DNA from: Halomarina salina
Lineage (GTDB): Archaea; Halobacteriota; Halobacteria; Halobacteriales; Haloarculaceae
Length of the DNA stretch: 64,000 bases
Assembly: GCF_023074835.1 (NCBI RefSeq)
Contig: NZ_JALLGW010000003.1
Location: 62,001-126,000, forward strand
Direction of reading: 5' to 3'
In this document: positions 42,423 through 52,484 of the stretch, piece by piece
How positions within the stretch are numbered: the stretch's first letter is position 1
How the letters are laid out: every line of letters starts with the position of its first letter
Notes under the pieces: model-generated
What the model was told of the DNA's origin: nothing
The model's input: only the letters and a program-made list of their open reading frames with translations
Databases searched by the model: none
Position numbers and translations under genes: made by a program

Positions 42423-42518
42423 GGCGTTCCAGTCATTACCGAACTATCCTAACGCCCTCAACCATCCCTTGTCGGAACCGTCCCGTACCTGGTTCCCGAT
42501 GGACATCCAGCACTGCCG

Positions 42519-42540
42519 ATAACAAAAATAGTATTGTTAT
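42519..42540. repeat. Inverted repeat ATAACAA/TTGTTAT
   Basis: ATAACAA at 42,519-42,525 pairs with TTGTTAT at 42,534-42,540 across 8 bases. It follows the IclR gene by about 100 bases and could act as a transcript end or be an element remnant. Confidence 0.4.
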
Positions 42541-42791
42541 GTTCGGGGGGTCGCACCATCCAGCATTGTCATATAAGATACTAGTAAGTTGCCGAAGCTG
42601 GCCGTAATTGGGTCCGAATATCTAGTGTTATCGATCGGCCTCGCCGATGCGAACCGGATCCCACACGGTAAATCAGCACAGACCGTATTCGAATTGCGCC
42701 TATTTTATTCTATCAATGTCGTCCTGTCTCACTTTGGATTCGCCATACTGAATCACGGAAATGCGAATGTATTGTCACATACCGCCCCGAA

Positions 42792-42812
42792 TATCCGGTA
42801 TATAACCGGATA
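42792..42812. repeat. Perfect inverted repeat TATCCGGT-ATATA-ACCGGATA
   Basis: Eight-base arms at 42,792-42,799 and 42,805-42,812 flank ATATA. It lies in non-coding low-GC DNA. Function unknown; a protein-binding site or element end is possible. Confidence 0.5.
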
Positions 42813-43506
42813 GTAGGAAATAAAAGTGTTGAATATGAGATTGCAGTGTCGAAGTGGGAATGGAACTGGCGGAATGACGTGATGTTGGCGCGAGAGGAGT
42901 ACACTGGCGGACATTGGATGCTAATAACGATTGCCAAGATTCGATTATATAGCGGTTCGATAGACGACGGTACGAAAGAAGTAATAGTTATTCTCGTATC
43001 TCATGACGAGCGTGGAGAGGTGTCCTGGTAATACGAGGGTGACCCACTGCTTCCGGCCTGTGGACCAATCACGGCAACGAGCCACACACTTCGAAACGGC
43101 AGAAATGGTAGTGCATACTCCCAGGGGAATCGAGACCGCTTCCTCCAATCGGCCTGTCAGGATACCGTCGTCCAAGGCATTTATCATCGCGCTCGGCTTT
43201 GCCTTCTCCCCGAAGTTCTCCTCGTCAGTTCGTTCGAAACCCAGCGTGTTTGCGTCGGAGTCACTAGAACTGTTTGGAAACTCCGACTAATCCTAAACGA
43301 ATTGCAATTTTAGCGATTACAGCCCTACTATTGCCACACTCGAATTTTCCGAATACTGTACTCCTCATGGGAGCCCTAATCGTCGAGAGCTCTGATGACA
43401 GCCAGAATCCGGTCGGCCCCTGTCGAGCAAGGTCGGTTTGGAACATCTCCAACGAGTCTATCGAGCGGCCCGATGGAACGGGCCGCTTCGAGTCGCCCTT
43501 CGAACT

Positions 43507-43596
43507 ATGAACGAATCACAGACTGAACAATCAGGTTATCTGGATGTGGACAGTCTGGTTGACAGCGCGATCTTTCTAGCTGAAGTGGGTGCATAG
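43507..43596 (+). CDS. Possible 29-residue ORF before the primase fragment
   Basis: ATG 43,507 to TAG 43,594-43,596 encodes a peptide beginning MNESQTEQSGYLDVDSLV. Its stop overlaps the GTG that opens the primase-like frame. The close packing resembles small genes preceding primase genes in haloarchaeal proviruses, but no family is recognised and the downstream gene is dead. Confidence 0.25.
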   Translation: MNESQTEQSGYLDVDSLVDSAIFLAEVGA

Positions 43597-43950
43597 TGAC
43601 TCGAGGCCTCCCGGACCGTAGTGCCCTGCCGGATGCACTCAACGACGAACCACAATGGGTCGGGGGGCGCTCGGATGAACGTGACGGAAAGCGGACGAAG
43701 ATTCCCATCGATTCGTCGACGGGGCAGTACGCGCCCGTGACGGACCCAGAGACGTGGGGAAATATTCGAAGACGTGGTCGACGTTGGGGTGTGTGGCGAC
43801 AGTGGCGGTGTCGGGTTCGTCTTCACCGAAGAGGACCTGTTCGTGGGGGTCGACCTCGACGACTGTCGCGACCCCGCGTCGGGCGTGCCGGAGCAGTGGG
43901 CCGCCGAGATCATCGAGACATTGAACTCCTATACAGCAGCTGAACCCGAG
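43596..43950 (+). pseudogene. Fragment of a plasmid/provirus-type primase-polymerase, frameshifted and truncated
   Basis: The first frame reads LPDALNDEPQWVGGRSDER, GKRTKIPID and VTDPETWGN. One extra base around 43,761-43,764 shifts it, and the second frame continues FEDVVDVGVCGDSGGVGFVF, VGVDLDDCRDP and QWAAEIIETLNSY. This is the N-terminal primase/polymerase (PrimPol-like) region found in haloarchaeal plasmid and provirus replication proteins, with VDLDDC holding metal-binding acidic residues. After about 43,950 the match stops and the gene ends against the convergent phosphatase. Only about 118 of several hundred residues remain. Confidence 0.75.
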
Positions 43951-43971
43951 TTAGGGGTCGCTCTCACCTGG

Positions 43972-45525
43972 CTACTCCAGGTAACCGAGGTCAGAGAGGC
44001 GTTGCTTGACAGCGTTATCTGCGGCGCTGTCATGTGGACGCACCCCTTCGTACTCCGGGTACGCGACGGCTTCGCCGTCGTTCTTGATTACGGGAAGGAC
44101 CTTACCGTCCATTCGGTCGCTATAGGGGACATCCAGCGCCGCGAGGACACTCGGGGCAATATCAAAGAGGTGTGCGTCGGCGAGTGACTCCGAGGAGTCG
44201 ATGCTGTTGCCTACGGCGACGATCATCCCGTCGCGCTTGTGGTTCCAGAGGTTATCAGCAACGGTGAACGCTTCCCCAGCCAATTCCGTATGAAGAAGAT
44301 TGTCGAACGCTCGCGGGACCGTGATGATGTCGACGGCGCGGTCAGTCTCGGATCCCTCGAAGTACGTCTCAACTGGAGCGACATCCTCGAAGACAGGTCT
44401 ACCGTCAGGTGCCCTCAGGTCTGTGAGTTCTGCAATGATCTCCTCGCGGATAGCCTCGAACTCTCCATCGGGGACGACGCCTGCTGGGTCGCGTCCCTCG
44501 CGGTTGATGCGGACGCCGAGTTCCGACCGATGGCGCATATAGGCGACTGATTCGGCGAAATCGACAGCCTCCTCACCTCCGTTGCCGCCGTCACCATTAC
44601 CGTCAACGCTACCGCCGTCAGTGGCGTCGGTGGTCCCCTCCCGGAGCGTATCCCGAATCGGGCTCCAAGAGGGCATCGCGGTACTGTCCGTCGTCGTCTC
44701 GACATACCCCAACTCGCGCAAGATATCGTTGACGTGAACCTGCCAGCCATCGTAGCGACCGATGCCGTGGTCGCTGGCGATGAACACGCGCTCAGGGTCA
44801 CGGGCATTGAGCAACGCGCCGACCTGTTCGTCGAGCGCCTCGTACACCGTTCGGACCTGCTCCCAGTCGTCGCCACCGAACTCGTGGAACAGTTTGTCCG
44901 TGTGCTGGAACTCGACGAACCCGAAGTCGGGGTCGAACCGGTCGGCGAGATAGCGGTACGCCTCCCCACGCATTCGGATGCACTCGCGGTAGTCTACGAG
45001 TTTCTCGGCCTCGGTGAGCTCTTCGTCGTCGCTCTCGACATCATAGGAGCGATACACTCGGTAGTCGCCGATGGCCGCTCGGACGTCAGCAAGAAGTCCC
45101 TTCGGATGGCAATTCGGGTCCTCGGGTGCCATAAACCCCGGGAGGATTGCGCCGTCGATGTCACCCGGTGGGTGGGTCATCGGGACGTTGACGACGACGC
45201 TCGTCAGTCCCCGCTCGTCGAGTAGTTCCCACAGGGCGTGCTCCTGGACGTGGTCCGCGCCGACGATATGCCAGTCGTAGCCGTCGTATCCAGTGAACCC
45301 GAATGCGCCGTGCTTGCCGGGGTTGGTGCCCGTGTACATCGAGGGCCACGCGCTCGGCGTCCACGGTGGCACCTGTGATTCGAGTGACCCCGCCACCCCA
45401 CCAGTACAGAGCGCCTCCATATTCGGCGCGTGTCCCTCTTCGATGAGGCGGTCGAAGATGGCGAAGCTCCCCGCGTCGATACCGATGAGTAACGTCTCCC
45501 CATCACCGGGTTCATATTCAGTCAT
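43972..45525 (-). CDS. Alkaline-phosphatase-superfamily protein (type I phosphodiesterase/nucleotide pyrophosphatase family)
   Basis: 517 residues. It begins with the metal-site segment LLIGIDAGSFAIFDRLIEEG (ligand Asp; the usual nucleophile Thr/Ser region follows near PPWTPSAWPSMYTGTNPGKHG). Later metal ligands are in EFQHTDKLFHEFGG (Asp, His) and ASDHGIGRYDG (Asp, His), and DAHLFDIAPSVLAALDVP closes the domain. The enzyme should hydrolyse a phosphodiester, pyrophosphate or phosphonate bond. No signal peptide is present, so it acts in the cytoplasm. A low-complexity Gly/Asp insert lies around residues 315-330. It is alone among degraded DNA. Confidence 0.88.
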   Translation of the reverse strand: MTEYEPGDGETLLIGIDAGSFAIFDRLIEEGHAPNMEALCTGGVAGSLESQVPPWTPSAWPSMYTGTNPGKHGAFGFTGYDGYDWHIVGADHVQEHALWELLDERGLTSVVVNVPMTHPPGDIDGAILPGFMAPEDPNCHPKGLLADVRAAIGDYRVYRSYDVESDDEELTEAEKLVDYRECIRMRGEAYRYLADRFDPDFGFVEFQHTDKLFHEFGGDDWEQVRTVYEALDEQVGALLNARDPERVFIASDHGIGRYDGWQVHVNDILRELGYVETTTDSTAMPSWSPIRDTLREGTTDATDGGSVDGNGDGGNGGEEAVDFAESVAYMRHRSELGVRINREGRDPAGVVPDGEFEAIREEIIAELTDLRAPDGRPVFEDVAPVETYFEGSETDRAVDIITVPRAFDNLLHTELAGEAFTVADNLWNHKRDGMIVAVGNSIDSSESLADAHLFDIAPSVLAALDVPYSDRMDGKVLPVIKNDGEAVAYPEYEGVRPHDSAADNAVKQRLSDLGYLE

Positions 45526-46125
45526 CCACCGAAACCCCCTCCGTTCCGTTATTGGTGTCGAGAACCATTGTATAACGATGTATTCTAAACAATGCTACTA
45601 TCTTAACTCCGTTCGCTGCACAGTAAACGTCTCTATGTGTTGGATGGCTAAATTCTGATGATTCACGTCTTGTCGGAGTAATATCCACAGACGCCGCCGA
45701 TGACCAACACTATCGGCTTGGGCCCCATATCTGACCACCGCAAACACAGGGGAAGGAGTTACCGACGTATGGGCAAGGGGCCGAATCACAGGCCTCCTAA
45801 TCCGCGTATCGGTCTGCCAGAGGGTGGTGAGAATTCACACTGGAGATGACGTAATCGTCCCACGACTCCTTGACGATAGTCGGTGCGAGTGCACTACATA
45901 CGCCCGCAGCATCGGGGGCGCCCAGACTCAGTACTTCATGACTCGGCTATCGACACAAGAGCCAATCGATGGTCATTGGTGTGCGTATTATTCGGCGGTC
46001 ACAATCAGAATAGATGAAGAGAGAAGTCGGGAGGAAGTCTGTACACCTCCGTAGTATGTCGACCGAACGGGCAGGGTGACGAGGGTGCGTGCCCGGCTAT
46101 GACTCACCATTCAAGGCGAGCACCA
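45526..46125. other. Intergenic stretch, no recognisable gene
   Basis: About 600 bases of intermediate GC between the starts of the phosphatase gene and the end of the glutamate dehydrogenase gene. The longest frame (76 codons at 45,824) has no family features. Nothing was identified apart from the probable phosphatase promoter near 45,550-45,600. Confidence 0.6.
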
Positions 46126-47409
46126 CTACGGCCAAAGTCCTCTCGCGTCATGTGCTTCGGCGATTCGAGACAGCGCGACGCTGTACGCCGCGTCTCGCCA
46201 CGATACGTCGTTATCGTCGACTGCGGTCCGAACTTCCTCCCAGGCCGTCTGCATCTCGGCTTCGAGTTCGTCGTTGACCCGGTCGAGTGTCCACGCACGA
46301 CGATTGATGTCCTGCAACCACTCGAAGTAACTCACCGTCACACCGCCCGCATTCGCTAAGATGTCTGGCACGACAGGAACCCCTCGTTCCTGCAAGATGC
46401 CGTCGGCACTCGTCGTTGTCGGACCGTTCGCTCCTTCGACGACGAGCCCGGCCCGAATATCGTCGGCGTTGGCGTCGGTGATGACGTTCCCGACCGCAGC
46501 AGGGATCAACACATCGACATCGAGTTCCAGGAGCTCCTCGTTCGAGAGGGCAGCATCGGCATTCCGCGTGACTGCCTCGGGCTCATCGTCGTGTGTCGGA
46601 ATCGCGGCGATATCGAGACCATCCTGATCGTAGAGTGCACCGTTGACGTCACTGACGGCGACGACGTCGGCACCCCAGTCATCGAGCAAACGGGCGGCAT
46701 TCGCACCGACGCTTCCGAACCCTTGCACTGCGACGGTCGACTCGTCAAGCGGTGTCCCGTAGTACTCGCAAGTCTCACGCGTCACGAGGGCGACGCTCCG
46801 CCCCGGTGCTTCCTCACGCCCGTAGCTTCCACCAACGACTGGCGGTTTTCCCGTCACGACACCCGGCGTCGTCTCACCGACCTGCATGCTGTAGGCGTCC
46901 ATCATCCAGGCCATCGTCCGGGCATTCGTACCCATATCCGGTGCCGGAATGTCCCGATTCGGCCCAATCACGTCACGGATCTCCTGCGTGAACCGGCGCG
47001 TGAGTCGCTCAGTTTCGTCGTCGCTCAGGCGCTTGGGGTCGACGACGACACCCCCTTTCGCACCACCGAACGGGATGTTCATCACCGCACACTTCCAGCT
47101 CATCCACATGGATAGCCCGATGCACTCGCCGCGCGTGACGTCGGGGTGGTATCTGAGGCCGCCTTTGTATGGCCCGCGGACGCTATCGTGTTGCGCACGG
47201 TAGCCGGAGAACATCTCGACTGTCCCATCGTCCATTTCGACGGGCACCGACACCTCCGTTACTTTCGCGGGTTGTTTGAGCCGTTCGACGACATCGCGGT
47301 CGAGGTCGAACAGGGTGGCAGCGTGGTCGAGTTGCCGCCGCGCGGTTTCGACAGCCGGTTCGTCGTCGGTCGCTTCATGTGGTCGTGTCTGGGGGGTCTC
47401 TGTCGCCAT
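46126..47409 (-). CDS. gdhB: Glu/Leu/Phe/Val family amino-acid dehydrogenase (probable glutamate dehydrogenase)
   Basis: 427 residues. The N-terminal substrate domain has [17 protein letters not shown] and [14 protein letters not shown] with the catalytic lysine region; the Rossmann domain has [19 protein letters not shown]. It should interconvert glutamate with 2-oxoglutarate plus ammonia using NAD(P). The C-terminal [15 protein letters not shown] is typical of the family. It lies 3 bases after a small zinc-ribbon gene, with which it is probably co-transcribed. Haloarchaea often have several copies; this one sits in the variable island, downstream of a large regulator on the same strand. The gene symbol is a family name only. 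Confidence 0.9.
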   Translation of the reverse strand: MATETPQTRPHEATDDEPAVETARRQLDHAATLFDLDRDVVERLKQPAKVTEVSVPVEMDDGTVEMFSGYRAQHDSVRGPYKGGLRYHPDVTRGECIGLSMWMSWKCAVMNIPFGGAKGGVVVDPKRLSDDETERLTRRFTQEIRDVIGPNRDIPAPDMGTNARTMAWMMDAYSMQVGETTPGVVTGKPPVVGGSYGREEAPGRSVALVTRETCEYYGTPLDESTVAVQGFGSVGANAARLLDDWGADVVAVSDVNGALYDQDGLDIAAIPTHDDEPEAVTRNADAALSNEELLELDVDVLIPAAVGNVITDANADDIRAGLVVEGANGPTTTSADGILQERGVPVVPDILANAGGVTVSYFEWLQDINRRAWTLDRVNDELEAEMQTAWEEVRTAVDDNDVSWRDAAYSVALSRIAEAHDARGLWP

Positions 47410-47412
47410 GCG

Positions 47413-47604
47413 TTATTCGAACGTCGTCTGACGATTGCGCATCGACCCTCCACAGTCCGGGCAGGACTCTGGATAGTCCTCGACCCGAACGATCGTCCCG
47501 CACTCGAAGCACTCGTACGCCGACTCTTCACGGGGGTCGTACTCGATATCTCGCATCGGTATGAACGCTGTCCGGCCGCTCGCCGCATCGGCGCTCTCGT
47601 TCAA
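47413..47604 (-). CDS. Rubrerythrin-like zinc-ribbon small protein
   Basis: 63 residues (a start at ATG 47,556 would leave 47). The core MRDIEYDPREESAYECFECG followed by CPDCGG gives four cysteines, Cys32, Cys35, Cys48 and Cys51, as in the haloarchaeal rubrerythrin-like domain family. It probably binds zinc or iron. It is 3 bases upstream of the glutamate dehydrogenase gene, an arrangement that suggests a regulatory or stability role for that enzyme. Function not established. Confidence 0.8.
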   Translation of the reverse strand: MNESADAASGRTAFIPMRDIEYDPREESAYECFECGTIVRVEDYPESCPDCGGSMRNRQTTFE

Positions 47605-47731
47605 TGGCGAACACGTACCGGTGCCTGGTGTTCGATGTTCAACCCCCCACGAGCGGTCTCTTCGTCGACGCGCGGTTAATCGAGCGACTCATCGGCCGAA
47701 CCACAGTGACGGGACTCGATAAGGACAGCTG

Positions 47732-50608
47732 TCAGGTACGATCTGGGGAGGGGCTCACCGTCACACCGATCTCTTCGAACAGGGTCGAGAACAGTTTGCG
47801 CTGGACGGTCCGAGCGTGTCGATAGAACGCCGTCGGTGAGATGTCGAGCGTGGCCGCAACATCCTCACCTGTGCTCTCGCGGGGAGAGTCAAAGAATCCG
47901 CTGTAGTAGGCCGTCTGCACCACTTCCAGCTGCCGGTCGGTCACCCGCTCGAGGAACTGCGAATACAGGTCCTGTGTCGAGGACCGATCCAGCGTTTGCT
48001 TCGACTGGAGGTCGATCGTATCGAGCGAGTTGGACACGAGCCGGCTGATGTGACGAAGGTCCACCGTCTGCGGGATATCGATGACTACGGTCCCAATCGT
48101 CTCATCGACAGTGAGGTGCTGGAGTATCGCCCCGTGGTCGGCTAGCTCCAGGGCGAGAAACGGCTGTGAGAGTTTGAGTCGAACCACTCCACCAGCGTTG
48201 GTCGATCGAATCTGCTGGAAGTCGTCGATGCCGACGAGTCGCTCCGCGACCTGCTCGATGTCCGACGGTGACGCCCCGTCTACAGTAACGAACAGGTAGC
48301 TTCCCTGGTCGGTCTGCTGGACACCCCCTCGGTACGTGAGGCGACATGCTGCTTCTCGAGCGAGGCGTGAGAGGACGAACGCTGGGTCGTCGAACTCGAA
48401 TTCAGCGCGCGTCACCGACGTCGAGAGCAACGCGTTCTTTCGCTCGACAGCACTCGTCGCAGAGGCGACTGTCTCCCCGAGTTCGGAGAGCACCTCCCGA
48501 ATCAGTTCGTCGAACGCCTGCTGCTCGTTCGCGTAGACCGTCAACACTCCGTACGTGAATTCGTCGTACGCGAGCGGCACACTCACCACCGAGAGATAGT
48601 CACGCGACAACGCATTCTTCCGCCACGCTTCCTCCCTGAGTCCACCGGCGACGTTGCTAACAGTCGTTACCCGCTGCGTAGCCGCGGTGCGACCAGCCGG
48701 TTCGACAGCGGACTCCGCGACCGAGAAGGATAATTCGTCCAGATAGCCACGTTCCGACCCGGCCCACGCTCGGGGTTCGACCGTGTTCGATGGTGAATCG
48801 ACCGTCCCGATCCACGCGAACGCGAAGCGGTCGTTCGCCGTCAGCCGTTCGCAGACGGCGTGCTCGATTTCCGTGCGGGTTTCGGCCTGGACGAGCGCCT
48901 GGTCGATTTCGCGGATGATCTCGTTGATCTGGTTCAGCGCGGTGAGCTGGGTGTTGCGTGTCTGGAGCGCTCGGTCCTGACTCCGGAGTCGAGACTCACG
49001 TTGCACGCGGTCGAGGGCGGCTTCGGCGGTCGCTGCGAGCAAATCCGCGAGTTCGCGGGTCACGGCGTCGAACTGTCCGACGTCCGACGAGCCAGCGATG
49101 AACACGCCGTGCTCGCCGAGCGGGATGTACGCCGCACTCCGAAGCTCTGTGGCGCGATTTTCGAGGCAATCCGCATCGTGGACGTCGTCGAAGAACAGTG
49201 ACTCATCGTCGAGGAAGCTATCGCTCGTGAGTCCTGGCGCGTCTGCTCGCACGCTCGGGAGTGGGCCGTGTAGCTCCTTCATCCGTGACGACTGAGCCGT
49301 TGGTCGCAGTTCGTTCGCGTCGTCATCGAACAGATAGACAGCACTCGCACCGAGATTGACGACGCCGGGCGTATCATCGACGATGTGTTGAGCGATCTCG
49401 TACGGCGTCTCGGCATAGAGGAGGTCACGTGCCGTCCCGTGAAGCGTTGCTAGCGCTTCTTCCCGCTGTTTCCGTTTCGTGATGTCCCGGCAGCTGAAGA
49501 GGATTGAGCCGTCCTGAATCGAGACTTCTCGGACATTGACGAGGAGCGTATGCTCACGTCCAGCCTTGTCGGTCGCGGTACACTCGATGTTCTTGAGGAC
49601 TCCCTTCGCCGCGAGTTCCTCACGGTCGAACAGGTCCGTGCCGAGGAGGTCGTCTATCGTCCCCTGCTCATGGATTTCCTCGTCGGTGTAGCCGAAGATG
49701 AAGTGAACGTTGGGGCAGACGTAGGTGTACTCGCCATCTTCGTCCGTAATCAGAACTGTGTCCGTCATATTATTCAGAGTAACCCGGTGGAGCTCCTCTG
49801 ACTGACGTAACTCACGTTCGAGCGTGACGCGGTCGGTGATATCGACACCAGTGACGACGACTGAGACGAGTGCTCCACGCTCGTCGTGTACTGGCTGGGC
49901 GGACAGTTCGACGACCGTCGGGTCGCCCTCTGTCGCTATTGTGACGACTGCGTTCCCGAATGTCCCATCGAGTGCAGGTTCGACAACGCCACGGATGTCC
50001 GACTGCACGTCCTCTTCACCAGCCCACCACGGGAGCATCCAGAACGGATCACCGACGACGGTGTCTATGGGTGCTTCAATCTGCTCGCGTGCCGTCTCGT
50101 TCGCGCGAAGGAGGGCTCCATTCGGATCGAGCACCCACGTCGCCGTCCGAGTGTCGTGGAAGATAGCGTCGAACTGGCGTGCTCGGTCGCGTTGCGTAAC
50201 TGACCGCTTTGCGGTCCGAACGCTGCGGTCGATCCGTTCGATGAGGTTGTCGAACTGCTCGGCAGGCGGTCCGTCGAGGGCCACATAGTCCGAAACACCA
50301 GCAGCAATCGCACGGCTGGCGACCGTTTCACTTCCGGAACCGGTACACATGACGACGGGAAGCGACGGCGCATGCTCACGCACCTTCTCGACCAGTTCCA
50401 CACCTGTCGATGTGTCGAGGTCGTACTCACAGACGAGGCAGTCGATCGAGCGCTCCTCGAGTCGCGCTACCGCTTCCTCAGTTGTTTCGACAGACTCGAT
50501 AGCTGTCTCAGTCTGTGCTGCCAGATACTGCTCGAACGACGTCATCCAGGGGGGAGGACCCACGAGGAGGACGCGCACCGAGCGCAGCGATTCGGAGGGA
50601 GTCACCAT
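47732..50608 (-). CDS. Multi-domain sensor/transcription regulator of the bacterio-opsin activator type (receiver-like, PAS, PAS, GAF, GAF, HTH)
   Basis: 958 residues from ATG 50,608, set by a TATA-like element GTATATTC about 34 bases upstream (minus strand). Order: receiver-like domain (about 8-125, phospho-acceptor Asp in CEYDLD), two PAS domains (about 145-275 and 280-400, each ending in a DITxR motif), GAF domain (about 410-560), second GAF (about 590-740), and the Bat/HTH_10 output region (about 760-950) with QLEVVQTAYYSGFFDSPRES and DVAATLDISPTAFYRHARTV. It has no kinase domain, so it should sense a signal and bind DNA directly. Possible targets are the adjacent dehydrogenase unit. Confidence 0.9.
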   Translation of the reverse strand: MVTPSESLRSVRVLLVGPPPWMTSFEQYLAAQTETAIESVETTEEAVARLEERSIDCLVCEYDLDTSTGVELVEKVREHAPSLPVVMCTGSGSETVASRAIAAGVSDYVALDGPPAEQFDNLIERIDRSVRTAKRSVTQRDRARQFDAIFHDTRTATWVLDPNGALLRANETAREQIEAPIDTVVGDPFWMLPWWAGEEDVQSDIRGVVEPALDGTFGNAVVTIATEGDPTVVELSAQPVHDERGALVSVVVTGVDITDRVTLERELRQSEELHRVTLNNMTDTVLITDEDGEYTYVCPNVHFIFGYTDEEIHEQGTIDDLLGTDLFDREELAAKGVLKNIECTATDKAGREHTLLVNVREVSIQDGSILFSCRDITKRKQREEALATLHGTARDLLYAETPYEIAQHIVDDTPGVVNLGASAVYLFDDDANELRPTAQSSRMKELHGPLPSVRADAPGLTSDSFLDDESLFFDDVHDADCLENRATELRSAAYIPLGEHGVFIAGSSDVGQFDAVTRELADLLAATAEAALDRVQRESRLRSQDRALQTRNTQLTALNQINEIIREIDQALVQAETRTEIEHAVCERLTANDRFAFAWIGTVDSPSNTVEPRAWAGSERGYLDELSFSVAESAVEPAGRTAATQRVTTVSNVAGGLREEAWRKNALSRDYLSVVSVPLAYDEFTYGVLTVYANEQQAFDELIREVLSELGETVASATSAVERKNALLSTSVTRAEFEFDDPAFVLSRLAREAACRLTYRGGVQQTDQGSYLFVTVDGASPSDIEQVAERLVGIDDFQQIRSTNAGGVVRLKLSQPFLALELADHGAILQHLTVDETIGTVVIDIPQTVDLRHISRLVSNSLDTIDLQSKQTLDRSSTQDLYSQFLERVTDRQLEVVQTAYYSGFFDSPRESTGEDVAATLDISPTAFYRHARTVQRKLFSTLFEEIGVTVSPSPDRT

Positions 50609-51065
50609 CGGTACTCTCTCGTCTCCACGACCCCGTTGAATATACGACCATGGGTGTGATGATGAACCCCCCACTACCGTGTTAGGTTTGTGAGGAGGCG
50701 AGCATACTCCAGATGGTTACGTGCACGTCGACCAAGCCCGGTTTAGGGCTGGGTTCTCGGCGTCGTATCGAAGATAGCAGACGGTCCCGGATACCGAGCA
50801 CCCATATCTACTACCCTCGGTAGACGTGTGATGTTGAACGTTCACCGGTAAGATTGGAGGGGCATGAGTAGTTGAAAGTGCATTCACGAGCACCCAACAC
50901 TGAGTGGAGAGTCTTGACACCAGATGAATACGCCCTCGGCCATCGCTCGACGGGTAGGGGAGACGAGAATCGTCGCTCCAGCGCTCCGAGTGCGTATGGC
51001 GCCCAATCACAACCAGCCAGAACACGTACAGCGAGGCCAGCACAGACGGTCGAATCTCTCTTCAC
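50609..51065. other. Intergenic stretch between divergent genes
   Basis: About 450 bases holding the promoter of the regulator (near 50,640) and presumably that of the MFS gene. No coding frame with family features was found on either strand. Confidence 0.55.
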
Positions 51066-52310
51066 ATGACGAGCTCGCCCGACACGGTGACTTCTCCCGG
51101 TCGATCAGAGGGTACTCAGAACCGGAATCCTCGAGCAACGTGGGGGCTCGTCGTTGGAGCCAGTCTCATCTCAACCGGTCTGGCAGCATACGAAATCGTC
51201 CCGGCGAGCGTGACGCCCGTAATTCGTGACTCGCTCGGCATCGACGCGACTGCGGCCGGCCTCCTCGTCGGAACGATGTTCGGCACAGCTGTCGTCGCGA
51301 GCCTCCCGACCGGAGCTCTTCTCGACCGAATGAACACTCGTACCGCAATGGTACTCGCCGTTTTTCTGCTCTGCATCGCGGGGGGATGGGGGTGGGTGGC
51401 TGGACAAAGCGGGAACTACCGTCAGCTCATCCTCTCACGGATTCTCGGTGGAATCGCGTACGTTGCTGTATGGAATGCGGGAATCGATATCGTCAGTCGG
51501 TCAGTAGGGCCAGACCGGCGAGCAACGGCTGTTGGAGTCTTCACCGCCAGTGGGCCCGTCGGGTTCGCGCTGGGACAAGGCGGAGGCCCACTCGTCGCGT
51601 CTCACTTCGGGTGGCCTGCGATCTTCATCGTGTTCGTTGGCATCGCGCTACTGGGCCTGCTCATATTTTGGCCGACGAGTCGTGGCCTCGGGCACAGTTC
51701 TGGCGATGCACCAACCCTTAGCGAGTTCGGTGCAGTTCTCCGAAATCGAGAGGTTTGGCTCGTTGGCGGCCTCGGATTTGCTGGGTACGCCCTGTATCTC
51801 TTCGTCAATAGCTGGGGTGGGCCGTATCTCACCCAAGAACTCGGCTTGTCGGTGACCGTCAGTGGAGCACTCGTCGCCGTCTTCCCAGCGATCGGTATCT
51901 TCGCGCGGACGAGTAGTGGACTACTCTCGGACAGGGTCTTCGCAGGGAGGCGGCGACCGATTGTTCTGGGCTCGTTCGTGGTAGCGACACCACTCGTCTT
52001 GTCATTCACCTGGCTCCAGTCGATTCCTGTGCTCGTAGCGATATTGCTCGTCACGGGCTTTGCAGTCCAACTAACGCTTGGCCTCTCGTTTACCTACGTG
52101 CGGGAGTTGGTCACCGAACAAGTCGCAGCAACCGCAGTCGCATTTCAAACGAGTGTTGGGCTCGCTGGGGCGTTCGTCGCTCCGATCATCGGAGGGAGAC
52201 TGGTCGATACGGGTGGGTTCGAAGTCGCATTTCTCGTAGCTGGAGGTGTGGCGATCGGAGGAATCGTACTTGCCTGGATGGCTCCTGAATCAGCACCGAC
52301 ACGAGGGTAG
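51066..52310 (+). CDS. Major facilitator superfamily transporter
   Basis: 414 residues with about twelve membrane segments. The motif-A-like loop GALLDRMNTRTAMV lies between helices 2 and 3, and a second LLSDRVFAGRRRPIVLG loop between helices 8 and 9, as expected for the two halves. The N-terminal 25 residues are hydrophilic and cytoplasmic. Substrate unknown; sugar- or acid-type carriers look similar. It is divergent from the large regulator and convergent with the EamA transporter. Confidence 0.9.
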   Translation: MTSSPDTVTSPGRSEGTQNRNPRATWGLVVGASLISTGLAAYEIVPASVTPVIRDSLGIDATAAGLLVGTMFGTAVVASLPTGALLDRMNTRTAMVLAVFLLCIAGGWGWVAGQSGNYRQLILSRILGGIAYVAVWNAGIDIVSRSVGPDRRATAVGVFTASGPVGFALGQGGGPLVASHFGWPAIFIVFVGIALLGLLIFWPTSRGLGHSSGDAPTLSEFGAVLRNREVWLVGGLGFAGYALYLFVNSWGGPYLTQELGLSVTVSGALVAVFPAIGIFARTSSGLLSDRVFAGRRRPIVLGSFVVATPLVLSFTWLQSIPVLVAILLVTGFAVQLTLGLSFTYVRELVTEQVAATAVAFQTSVGLAGAFVAPIIGGRLVDTGGFEVAFLVAGGVAIGGIVLAWMAPESAPTRG

Positions 52311-52484
52311 AGAGGACTAGTCCCGTTGCCAGTGTCCGTACACAAATTCTTCGTACGGATGTTGTTGTAGTACCCCCCATCAGTGGTCGTGCTGTGGGCC
52401 AGTTCGACACGCACCGCGTAAAGTACGACCGGGTCCGACCAGCTAGTTAGCAGATGCAGTCGCGGTGTGCATTCAGAGAACCGG

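Larger units (their letters stand above)
42423..43506. other. Low-GC stretch without a recognisable gene
   Basis: About 1.1 kb clearly richer in A and T than the flanks, with in-frame stops throughout. The short frames present (60-95 codons, both strands) have no family features. Two inverted repeats occur (42,519-42,540 and 42,792-42,812). CATCCAGCAYTG appears twice at 42,504 and 42,557. It most likely is degraded mobile-element DNA at the left edge of the island. Confidence 0.6.

Noticed and set aside
42589-43510. Several 60-95-codon frames in the low-GC region
   Set aside because: They overlap each other on both strands, lack family features and have no consistent start signals.
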